In this document: positions 1 to 5,316 of the stretch, one piece after another
Layout of the letters: each line of letters begins with the position of its first letter
Position numbering within the stretch: position 1 is the stretch's first letter
Assembly: GCA_003453735.1 (NCBI GenBank)
Contig: DMNE01000101.1
Span: forward strand, 1,841-8,273
Source: Nitrospiraceae bacterium
Lineage (GTDB): Bacteria > Nitrospirota > Thermodesulfovibrionia > Thermodesulfovibrionales > UBA9159
Direction: 5' to 3'
Length of the DNA: 6,433 nucleotides
Program-made: the position numbers and the translations under genes
The notes under the pieces: generated by a model
What the model was told of the DNA's origin: nothing
Seen by the model: only the letters and a program-made list of their open reading frames with translations
Databases searched by the model: none

Positions 1-1322
1 GCATCTATCATTCCGGAGCCGCATATGCCGATAGGTTTTGCATCGCCGATAACTCCCACTTCAGGCTCATACGTATTGGGGTTTATCCTGACCGACTCGA
101 TGGCGCCTTCTGTTGCGCGCATACCATGCTTTATCCCGCCGCCCTCAAAGCACGGGCCAGCAGAACATGCCGCGGTCATCAGCCACTCGTTGTTTCCTAT
201 GGCAATCTCACCATTGGTGCCGATATCCATAAAGAGGGCAACCTCGGGGTTTCTGTGCATTTTTGCTGCGAGTACCCCGGCAACAATATCACCGCCAACG
301 TAACTCGCAACACAGGGAACCGTATAAACGGGAGCCTGAGAATTAATCATGATTCTGGCAGTGCCCGCCTTCCATCTGGGAAAGAAACTTACGGTCGGGA
401 TATATGGCTCCTCTCTGATGGAAGCAGGGTCAAGCCCCCAGAACAGCTGAGACATCGTTGTATTGCCGGCGATAGTGATTGATTCAATATCGTCCCTGCA
501 CACCTCATGCCTTTCGAGAAGGGGGGCGAGGAGGTCGTTTATATCCGATACGATGATATCTCTGAGTTCATTAAGCCCTCCCCCCTCGGTAGCATGAATT
601 ATCCGTGTGATCACATCGTCGCCAAATCGCATCTGGGAATTATACGTGGAGCCTACGTCAACAACTCGCCCGTCCACAAGATCTACAAAGTAAATGACCA
701 CTGTGGTTGTGCCGATATCTATCGCGAGCCCGAATTTCTCTTTGTTTTTAGCATCAGATATAAAAATGGCCTCTGGACCATCCGCGTACCCCAACGCTAT
801 TTTCCATCCGGCATCTCTGAGGGCCTTTCCCATGGGGGTGACGAATCCATGGGAAAAACGCATACCTGTTATACCTTTTTCGTCCAGCGATCTTTTCAGT
901 CGTTCGAGGTCGCTAATGTTGTCGTGAATTGTCGGCGGAGGGATGTCGAGGATTAGTCTTTTTACGATCGGGGAAAGCTCAACGCGAAAAGACTGAAGGA
1001 GCTCAAAAAAGTCTCGTGATTTTGACAGGGCGATCTTATCACCGACAACAAGCCTCGATTCCTCAGGGATTTCGACCACCATATTTTGCGAGGGGAGCGT
1101 CTGGCAGGCAAGGACAAAACCCGCATCCCGGTCGATCGGGGCAATCTTTCCATAGGAAAGGACGTTGCAGGTACCTTCAATGATTTTGAGCCTGCATTTC
1201 CCGCATGTTCCCTTTCCCCCACATGAGGATATGAGATATATACCCTGCCGCTTCAAAGCAGCAAGCAGAGTCTCTCCTTCCGAGACGAAAAGGGTTTTGC
1301 CTGATGTCAGCTTCACTTCCAT
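1..1322 (-). CDS. Reductive activator of corrinoid proteins (RACo/RamA-like, 2Fe-2S ferredoxin + DUF4445 ASKHA), 3' end cut off
   Basis: Reading the minus strand from ATG at 1322 gives an open frame of 440 codons that runs off the window without a stop. Residues 1-85 form a 2Fe-2S ferredoxin domain with cysteines C34, C40, C43 and C73 (core CGGKGTCGKC). After a linker and middle region comes an ASKHA ATPase domain: the first phosphate loop DIGTTT at 202-207, GNTTM at 286-290, a second DIGTNGE at 366-372, then ACSAGPCFEGGG at 385-396 and GICGSGMID at 432-440. The last two are hallmarks of the DUF4445 family. Members usually have about 600-650 residues, so roughly a third is missing. Known relatives use ATP to drive uphill electron transfer to Co(II) corrinoid, reactivating the corrinoid iron-sulfur protein of the Wood-Ljungdahl pathway (RACo) or methyltransferase corrinoid proteins (RamA). 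Which partner applies here cannot be told from this window. AAGGGGA lies 7 nt before the ATG, which supports this start. The protein should be cytoplasmic. Confidence 0.93.
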   Translation of the reverse strand, partial: MEVKLTSGKTLFVSEGETLLAALKRQGIYLISSCGGKGTCGKCRLKIIEGTCNVLSYGKIAPIDRDAGFVLACQTLPSQNMVVEIPEESRLVVGDKIALSKSRDFFELLQSFRVELSPIVKRLILDIPPPTIHDNISDLERLKRSLDEKGITGMRFSHGFVTPMGKALRDAGWKIALGYADGPEAIFISDAKNKEKFGLAIDIGTTTVVIYFVDLVDGRVVDVGSTYNSQMRFGDDVITRIIHATEGGGLNELRDIIVSDINDLLAPLLERHEVCRDDIESITIAGNTTMSQLFWGLDPASIREEPYIPTVSFFPRWKAGTARIMINSQAPVYTVPCVASYVGGDIVAGVLAAKMHRNPEVALFMDIGTNGEIAIGNNEWLMTAACSAGPCFEGGGIKHGMRATEGAIESVRINPNTYEPEVGVIGDAKPIGICGSGMID

Positions 1323-1379
1323 ATCTCTTCCCCTTGTTACCCCTGCGCCATGTTGTGGAGCAGGGCTTCCAACCCCACT

Positions 1380-1407
1380 ATTATACACTATCGAAATGCA
1401 GGGACAA
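1380..1407 (-). promoter_or_regulatory. Sigma70-type promoter for the corrinoid activator gene
   Basis: On the minus strand a perfect TATAAT (1385-1380) follows TTGTCC (1407-1402) with a 16-nt spacer. Transcription would begin near 1373 and give a leader of about 50 nt that carries the AAGGGGA ribosome binding site at 1335-1329. Prediction from sequence only. Confidence 0.6.
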
Positions 1408-1445
1408 TCAGCAACAGGTACAGAGGTAAGGCATGTGCGGGCATG

Positions 1446-1475
1446 TTGTCAAAAAAGAGAAAGGCCATGTATAGT
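1446..1475 (+). promoter_or_regulatory. Sigma70-type promoter for the MshEN-repeat gene, likely leaderless
   Basis: TTGTCA (1446-1451) and TATAGT (1470-1475), each one mismatch from consensus, are separated by 18 nt. Only 7 nt lie between the -10 box and the ATG at 1483, so the predicted start of transcription falls at or next to the A of the start codon. The purine stretch AGAGAAAGG (1456-1464) sits inside the promoter spacer, too far upstream to serve as a Shine-Dalgarno. It is divergent from the corrinoid activator promoter. Confidence 0.6.
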
Positions 1476-1482
1476 AATAAAT

Positions 1483-1863
1483 ATGGAGAAATATCTGAAA
1501 TTCGGTAGATTCCTTATGGAGAGGGGACTTATCAGAGAGGCGGACATCCACAAAGCGCGAATTGCCCAGAAGAGAGATAATCTCAGAGTCGGAGAAATCG
1601 CGAAAGCAAGGGGGATGCTCACTGAAGAAGATATCCAGCGGGTGCTGATCATTCAGGAAGATACGCTCGAGAAGTTCGGTCAGATTGCGGTAAGAGAAAA
1701 TTTACTCTCCCGACAACAGCTGAACGAGCTCTTAAAGGAGCAGGAGGACAGATATCTTTTTTTTGGAGAGGCCTTGGTTCTGGTCGGGGCTATATCGGAA
1801 GAGGAAGTCATCGAACAACTTAAGGATTTCAACAAGTTAAAGTTCCGGAGCCATCAGCCGTAG
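1483..1863 (+). CDS. Stand-alone four-repeat MshEN/T2SSE-N-like protein, putative c-di-GMP receptor
   Basis: This is a soluble 126-residue protein with no signal peptide or membrane segment. It consists almost wholly of four 24-residue units, each followed by a 5-residue linker: residues 6-29, 35-58, 64-87 and 93-116. The pattern is [R/K/F]-[F/V]-G-x2-[L/A]-x3-G-x6-[I/L/V]-x3-L-x2-Q. This is the motif and spacing known from MshEN domains, where two tandem units at the N-terminus of MshE/PilB/GspE-type ATPases bind c-di-GMP. Units 1 and 2 keep the key G and Q positions (G8, G15, Q29; R35, G37, G44, Q58). Unit 1 has R26 where Leu is usual; unit 3 has N73 in place of the second Gly; unit 4 ends in F116 in place of Gln. 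No ATPase follows; the frame stops ten residues after unit 4. The frame is open upstream to 1165, but the promoter and the start of repeat 1 favour ATG 1483. Binding of c-di-GMP is inferred from the motif. It may instead be a protein-interaction module for a pilus or secretion ATPase. Confidence 0.8.
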   Translation: MEKYLKFGRFLMERGLIREADIHKARIAQKRDNLRVGEIAKARGMLTEEDIQRVLIIQEDTLEKFGQIAVRENLLSRQQLNELLKEQEDRYLFFGEALVLVGAISEEEVIEQLKDFNKLKFRSHQP

Positions 1864-1932
1864 GATGTTTCTCCAGGAAAAGGGTTGTGATGGCGATAGG
1901 GTTTGTCGGTCTCGGAACATCGGGATCGGACG

Positions 1933-2138
1933 ATGGCACAGCGGCTCATCTTTCAGGAACTCCGGGATGAGTGCATTTTTCTCACCGATAGGTGCCGGAA
2001 GCTCCATTACGAATGGTCCCTCACTCGTTATTGCCGGCGCTGCGTCCGGCAAGGCGGGGGGAGATCGTACCCGTCTATGACAAGGAGTCGTTACTAAAAA
2101 GGGTCACGGGCTTTCTCGATCAACAGAAAAATGGATAG
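1933..2138 (+). pseudogene. Small four-cysteine protein, split by a one-base frameshift in a G run
   Basis: From ATG 1933 the frame reads MAQRLIFQELRDECIFL and on through YCRRCVRQGGG to position 2061. It then runs into unrelated residues and a stop at 2095-2097. Stepping back one base in the six-G run (2056-2061) continues as EIVPVYDKESLLKRV and ends at TAG 2136-2138, giving a plausible 68-residue product. Cysteines C14, C21, C34 and C37 (spacing C-x6-C-x12-C-x2-C) suggest a metal-binding fold; I do not recognise a named family. The corrected frame overlaps the ATG of the next gene by 8 nt, a usual arrangement for translational coupling and an argument that the corrected reading is the ancestral one. 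Causes could be a sequencing error in the homopolymer, a true inactivating deletion, or slippage on GGGGGG. No good Shine-Dalgarno precedes 1933; a TTG at 1903 in the same frame is an alternative start. Confidence 0.55.
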
Positions 2139-2841
2139 GCGGGCCTTTGGCGATGAAGAGAGCGAGGTTGAGCAATTAGTCTTGCCTCTGAGACACAGCG
2201 GGGATGATCTCACGGATTATTTTAAGCGAGCTACAGGAAAGATCATTTCGCTGACCGTTACCGATAACTCCGTAAGTATGGTTTCCGTCAGGAGAAAAGG
2301 GAATCTGGTCTCTCTCAGGCTTCACCGTATGTTTCTCGAAGCGGGGATTGACATTCTCAACGAGATAGCGGAATTTATAAAAAGCCCGAAAAAGAGAACG
2401 CCTCTCCTCAGGAAGTTTGTCAGACAAAACAGCAATCGTTTCCTCAAGACAATGCCAAGGAAGGCGCGGCTGCGAACACAGGGGAATCACTATGATCTGC
2501 AGACAATATATGATTCAATCAATCGTGACTACTTCGGAGGTGGAGTGTCCTGTTCTATCACGTGGGCAGTCAGGAGCCCCGGATATGCGGTGAAGAAAAG
2601 AACACTGGGAAGCTATAGCAGCCAAACAAACACCATACGGATAACCCCTCTCCTCGATAAAAGGACCATTCCCCGCTGTTTCATAGAGTTTGTTGTCTAC
2701 CACGAGATGCTCCATGCCGATATGGATACTCAGGAGAGAAAAGGCAGACGTCTTGTGCACTCACAAGAGTTCAGGCGGCGGGAGAAACTATTCAAACAGT
2801 ATGAAAAGGCTATCACCTGGGAAAGAGGAAGAAGATTCTGA
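2131..2841 (+). CDS. SprT-like zinc metalloprotease-domain protein
   Basis: This 236-residue protein has a SprT-like domain in its second half, about residues 118-232. The segment YDSINRDYFGG (126-136) followed by ITWAV resembles the SprT lead-in. The zinc site is HEMLH at 191-195 with a third likely ligand H210 in VHSQEF (209-214), matching the HExxH...HG-x-x-F layout of the family. Eukaryotic relatives (Spartan) cut DNA-protein crosslinks; most bacterial members have no proven substrate. Residues 1-117 are an extension I do not recognise. The C-terminal four-cysteine zinc ribbon of E. coli SprT is absent: the protein ends soon after the protease core. ATG 2131 has no Shine-Dalgarno but overlaps the stop of the small Cys gene (ATGGATAG), which suggests coupled translation. 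The gene probably belongs to the operon that begins at 1483. Confidence 0.82.
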   Translation: MDRRAFGDEESEVEQLVLPLRHSGDDLTDYFKRATGKIISLTVTDNSVSMVSVRRKGNLVSLRLHRMFLEAGIDILNEIAEFIKSPKKRTPLLRKFVRQNSNRFLKTMPRKARLRTQGNHYDLQTIYDSINRDYFGGGVSCSITWAVRSPGYAVKKRTLGSYSSQTNTIRITPLLDKRTIPRCFIEFVVYHEMLHADMDTQERKGRRLVHSQEFRRREKLFKQYEKAITWERGRRF

Positions 2842-2936
2842 AATCCAAGAAAAAAAGGAAGGCATGTCAGGCGCATCGGGACAGCCGAGGGCGATACCGT
2901 ACGCCGATTATGCAGGCAATCTAGGCTCTTTTTTAT

Positions 2937-2942
2937 TATAAT
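2937..2942 (+). promoter_or_regulatory. -10 box of the TPR gene, likely leaderless
   Basis: A perfect TATAAT ends 7 nt before ATG 2950, so transcription would start at or within a base or two of the start codon. The -35 region is poor (CAGGCA at 2913-2918, 18-nt spacer, three of six matches). GAGG at 2944-2947 is only 2 nt from the ATG and is too close to act as a normal ribosome binding site. Confidence 0.5.
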
Positions 2943-2949
2943 AGAGGTG

Positions 2950-3702
2950 ATGGAGAAAAAAACGATTAAGATAATATCCTCCCTTGGTACTGATTTCAAT
3001 TCAGAAGTCGATATTCGGGGTGAGAAGTATTTCATCCAGACAGAAGAAGGGGCAGGCAAGAAACCTCGCATAACAACACGGATCTATATGAAGGGAAGGA
3101 TCATCTATTCAAAGGAGACCGACTACAGGGATATCATGGATGCGCCTGAGCGGGACAAGAGGGTTCGGGAGTGTATGCAGAAACAGCACAAATTGGCCAT
3201 AGGCATTCTCACGGCGGAACAGGCGGCGAACGAAAGAACGGTAATGGACTATCTCGAGGAGGTGAAAGCCCTTCTGGGAAAAAATAAGGAAGAAAACGCC
3301 CTCGGAGTGCTCAATGAGGCGTTACGGAATCACACTGGTAACCCTTTTCTCCTGTCCTATTATGGTTGCCTCGAGGCAGTTGTGAACAGAAACTACAAAG
3401 AAGGAATACAGGCGTGCACTCAGGCTATCGAGACGCTGAAACAGAAAGTGCCTTTTGGGGAGGAGTTCTTCTATCCCGTCCTGTATCTCAACCTCGGCAA
3501 GACATATCTTGCTGCCGGAAGAAAGAAACAAGCAATAAGTGCTTTTCAGAAGGGGCTCGATATGGATAGTGAGAACAGTGAACTCCGCAAGATTTTGAGA
3601 AAGCTCGGGGTACGAAGACGCCCTGCGATCCCTTTTTTCAAGAGGTCTCACGTCCTGAACAAGTACCTAGGAATGCTCTCCCACAAATTCACGAAACAGT
3701 AA
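2950..3702 (+). CDS. Tetratricopeptide-repeat protein with N-terminal domain of unknown function
   Basis: This is a soluble protein of 250 residues from ATG 2950; an in-frame GTG directly before it at 2947 would add one. The first 65 or so residues form a compact beta-rich stretch containing KYFIQTEEG, ITTRIYMKGRIIYSKETDY and a DI pair. I associate it with TPR proteins of anaerobic Proteobacteria and Nitrospirota, without a known role. The rest is helical. A TPR-like helix pair covers about 109-140 (ENALGVLNEALRNHTGNPFL), another about 140-165, and one near-canonical TPR about 176-209 (YPVLYLNLGKTYLAAGRKKQ and on to the GLDMD end). The tail is very basic (GVRRRPAIPFFKRS). TPRs bind partner proteins, so an adaptor or scaffold role is the safe reading. 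A terminator follows directly, making this a single-gene unit. Confidence 0.8.
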   Translation: MEKKTIKIISSLGTDFNSEVDIRGEKYFIQTEEGAGKKPRITTRIYMKGRIIYSKETDYRDIMDAPERDKRVRECMQKQHKLAIGILTAEQAANERTVMDYLEEVKALLGKNKEENALGVLNEALRNHTGNPFLLSYYGCLEAVVNRNYKEGIQACTQAIETLKQKVPFGEEFFYPVLYLNLGKTYLAAGRKKQAISAFQKGLDMDSENSELRKILRKLGVRRRPAIPFFKRSHVLNKYLGMLSHKFTKQ

Positions 3703-3740
3703 GGCAGCACTTCTGTCTGAGCGTTCTTTCTTTCACTATC

Positions 3741-3772
3741 GGGCGCCTGCTTTGCTGAGCCGCCCTTTTCTT
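3741..3772 (+). terminator. Rho-independent terminator after the TPR gene
   Basis: GGGCG (3741-3745) pairs with CGCCC (3761-3765), and GCT (3749-3751) with AGC (3758-3760), leaving a 3-nt bulge and a 6-nt loop. TTTTCTT follows. It lies 39 nt after the stop codon, in the gap between convergent genes. On the other strand the hairpin has no T run, so it should act mainly on plus-strand transcripts. Confidence 0.7.
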
Positions 3773-3800
3773 AAAACGTCAGCAACGGTTTGGAACTCCT

Positions 3801-4721
3801 TTATTTCTCCTTAAGCATCTCTTCAATGGTAATCCTTACAGAATCTTCAAGGGCGTGCAACTCATATCCCCCTTCAAGGGTGAAGACGACTGGACAGGGT
3901 AAAATGGTGAGTATACTCCTTATTATACCCCTGATACCTTCATCGGTAACCCTCATGTTTGCATGAGGATCTTGCGCGTGAATATCATAACCCGCTGAGA
4001 CGAGGATGATCTCCGGTGCGAATCTCCTGATGAGATCTGGAAGGATATCTTGGTATATATAAAGATAATCCCTGTTCCCGGAGCCTTTCAGTATAGGGAC
4101 ATTGTACGTATATCCCTCTCCCTTGCCCTTCCCCCGCTCTAAATCTTTTCCACTTTCAGGATAGAAGGGATACTGGTGGGTGCTGAAAAAAAAGACGGTG
4201 TCACTTTCTTCAAATACGTGCTGCGTTCCGTTTCCGTGGTGAGCATCGAAATCGATAATGAATACCTTCCGGAATCCGATCTTTAGGGCATATCGTGCGC
4301 CGATGGCAATATTGTTGAAAATGCAAAAACCCATTCCCATATCAGCTTCTGCATGGTGTCCTGGTGGGCGGACGGCACAGAATGCCCTTTTTATCTCGCC
4401 TGCCTCACATCGATCGACGGCCTCAAGGAGGGAGCCCGCAGCATAGAGGGCCGACTCAAGGCTGCGCCCCGATACAAAGGTATCCAGATCCAGGCATTCT
4501 CCGGCAAAATTTCTTATCATATCGATATAGGCAGGGGTGTGAACTAAGGCAATATCATCAAAGGTAGCTCTCCGCGGCTTTATCAGAAGGAGTCTGTCAA
4601 GCAGTCCTGATGTTTTGAGAGAGTTCAGAATGCGGACTAACCTCTCTTTCCTCTCGGGATGCCAAGGGGGTGGGGCATGCTCCAAAAAAATATCATCGTA
4701 GATAAATCCGACTTTAAGCAT
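3801..4721 (-). CDS. Histone deacetylase-family (AcuC/acetylpolyamine amidohydrolase-like) zinc hydrolase
   Basis: A complete 306-residue arginase-fold deacetylase spans nearly the whole protein. From ATG 4721 the landmarks are: WHPERKERL (20-28), the catalytic His pair in RPPGHHAE (H122, H123), MGFCIFNN (130-137), the zinc ligands in DFDAHHGNGT (D159, H161) and SAGYDIHAQDP (D246), and the transition-state Tyr in LEGGY (Y286). All catalytic positions are present, so it should be active as a Zn-dependent deacetylase in the cytoplasm. The LEGGY and SAGYD forms are closer to class II enzymes and acetylpolyamine amidohydrolases than to classical AcuC. Bacterial members act on acetyl-lysine or acetylated polyamines, and sequence alone does not decide between these. 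A TTG at 4730 is in frame and would add three residues, but the -10 box overlaps it and favours ATG 4721. It stands alone, convergent with the TPR gene. Confidence 0.92.
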   Translation of the reverse strand: MLKVGFIYDDIFLEHAPPPWHPERKERLVRILNSLKTSGLLDRLLLIKPRRATFDDIALVHTPAYIDMIRNFAGECLDLDTFVSGRSLESALYAAGSLLEAVDRCEAGEIKRAFCAVRPPGHHAEADMGMGFCIFNNIAIGARYALKIGFRKVFIIDFDAHHGNGTQHVFEESDTVFFFSTHQYPFYPESGKDLERGKGKGEGYTYNVPILKGSGNRDYLYIYQDILPDLIRRFAPEIILVSAGYDIHAQDPHANMRVTDEGIRGIIRSILTILPCPVVFTLEGGYELHALEDSVRITIEEMLKEK

Positions 4722-4729
4722 AGATGACA

Positions 4730-4735
4730 ACTATA
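4730..4735 (-). promoter_or_regulatory. -10 box of the deacetylase gene, likely leaderless
   Basis: On the minus strand TATAGT (4735-4730) ends 8 nt before ATG 4721. The -35 region is weak (TGTTTA at 4758-4753, 17-nt spacer). No Shine-Dalgarno lies in the short gap TGTCATCT. The arrangement matches those before positions 1483 and 2950. Confidence 0.45.
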
Positions 4736-4768
4736 CCCGAAAAATCGTCATTTAAACATTGAGCGGTT

Positions 4769-4798
4769 GAGAGGGCGAAAATGCCGGTGCTGCCTCTC
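4769..4798 (-). other. Inverted repeat downstream of the lapA-like gene
   Basis: GAGAGG (4769-4774) and CCTCTC (4793-4798) form a perfect 6-bp stem around an 18-nt loop, 5 nt past the LapA-like stop. No T run follows on the minus strand, so it is only a weak candidate for a terminator or an mRNA 3'-end stabiliser. Confidence 0.3.
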
Positions 4799-4803
4799 CC
4801 TTT

Positions 4804-5103
4804 CTAGTTATCTGATTTTTCCTGACCTGCCGGATGAGAATCGGTACGTATGGTCATTCTCTCTTCGAGTTGCCTCACCCTTCTTCTTTGTTCTCGTACA
4901 ATGGAACTTTTTCTCACTAACGAAGGTATGGAAACGAGTATCCCCGAAACCAACCCTGAAGTAAACACGACGACCAAAATCAAGGCTAGAGAGCCCTTAT
5001 AATGGAGCGAAAGGAAACTGACTGTTATAATGGCCGAGTTCTGTAATGCAAAGAGGACAAACGAAATTGCGATCAAGAGCGCGAGAATAGCGAAACTTTT
5101 CAT
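4804..5103 (-). CDS. LapA/DUF1049-family inner-membrane protein
   Basis: This small protein has 99 residues from ATG 5103. Two hydrophobic helices are clear: about residues 3-19 (FAILALLIAISFVLFAL) and about 39-62 (ALILVVVFTSGLVSGILVSI). They are separated by the stretch QNSAIITVSFL, the signature of the LapA/DUF1049 family. A charged, probably coiled-coil cytoplasmic tail follows (VREQRRRVRQLEERM) and then a polar end. In E. coli LapA works with the TPR protein LapB in control of lipopolysaccharide synthesis; outside enterics the role of such short proteins is mostly unproven. The start is set by GAGG at 5118-5115, 11 nt upstream, and a TATACT box at 5134-5129. A TTG at 5112 in the same frame would sit too close to that ribosome binding site. 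The next gene downstream has its own -10 box. Confidence 0.8.
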   Translation of the reverse strand: MKSFAILALLIAISFVLFALQNSAIITVSFLSLHYKGSLALILVVVFTSGLVSGILVSIPSLVRKSSIVREQRRRVRQLEERMTIRTDSHPAGQEKSDN

Positions 5104-5114
5104 GAAGCACAATA

Positions 5115-5134
5115 CCTCATATTAAGATAGTATA
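5115..5134 (-). promoter_or_regulatory. -10 box and ribosome binding site of the lapA-like gene
   Basis: TATACT (5134-5129) followed by GAGG (5118-5115) gives a short leader of about 18 nt with a Shine-Dalgarno 11 nt from ATG 5103. I see no convincing -35. This gene therefore differs from the three apparently leaderless ones in the window. Confidence 0.4.
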
Positions 5135-5199
5135 TCACAAAAACATGTGGTCATAGAGAGATCAGCCTGTTATTCCCAGTTGGAATTCTCCGCTCTGCA

Positions 5200-5264
5200 G
5201 AAAAGATGCTCTTTTCAGGAAGAGGTTTTCAGACAAAGACAGATAATTTTGGGTTTTACCAAAA
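5200..5264. other. Two short hairpins between the lapA-like and GGDEF genes
   Basis: The 213-nt gap 5104-5316 holds a perfect 7-bp inverted repeat, GAAAAGA-TGC-TCTTTTC (5200-5216), and a 6-bp one, TTTTGG-GTTTTA-CCAAAA (5247-5264). Read on the minus strand they lie 50-120 nt past the GGDEF stop and before the lapA-like promoter. They could be weak terminators or operator-like sites. Neither has the GC-rich stem plus T run of a standard terminator. Nothing else coding is seen in the gap. Confidence 0.3.
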
Positions 5265-5316
5265 ACAGATACGGCTCAGCAATCGCTGCGGCAGCAAGCA
5301 TCCTACTTTATATGAA

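Noticed and set aside
25..956. Several plus-strand ORFs opposite the corrinoid activator
   Set aside because: They overlap each other in different frames, and the minus strand carries unmistakable ferredoxin and ASKHA motifs.
1165..1482. Long upstream extension of the MshEN-repeat frame
   Set aside because: The frame is open but lies over the N-terminal coding of the corrinoid activator and across both promoters. The repeat pattern and the -10 box both start the gene at 1483.
1890..1970. Short ORF from ATG 1890 (MAIGFVGLGTSGSDDGT...) with a good Shine-Dalgarno (AGGAAAAGGG)
   Set aside because: It ends after 26 codons at TGA 1968, has low-complexity composition and no recognisable domain. 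The frame from 1933 is far more protein-like. The ribosome binding site is, however, better than that of its neighbour, so a leader peptide is not excluded.
1992..2138. Continuous frame from GTG 1992 or ATG 2013 to TAG 2136 as the true small gene
   Set aside because: Its first part (MVPHSLLPALRPARRG) looks like a shadow frame, while the competing frame has the cysteine-rich, coding-like segment. The frameshift reading explains both halves better.
3773..3791. Minus-strand hairpin just after the deacetylase stop, AAAC(C)GT-TGCTG-ACGTTTT
   Set aside because: The stem is short, AT-rich and bulged, and its T run is part of the stem. It is too weak to call a terminator.
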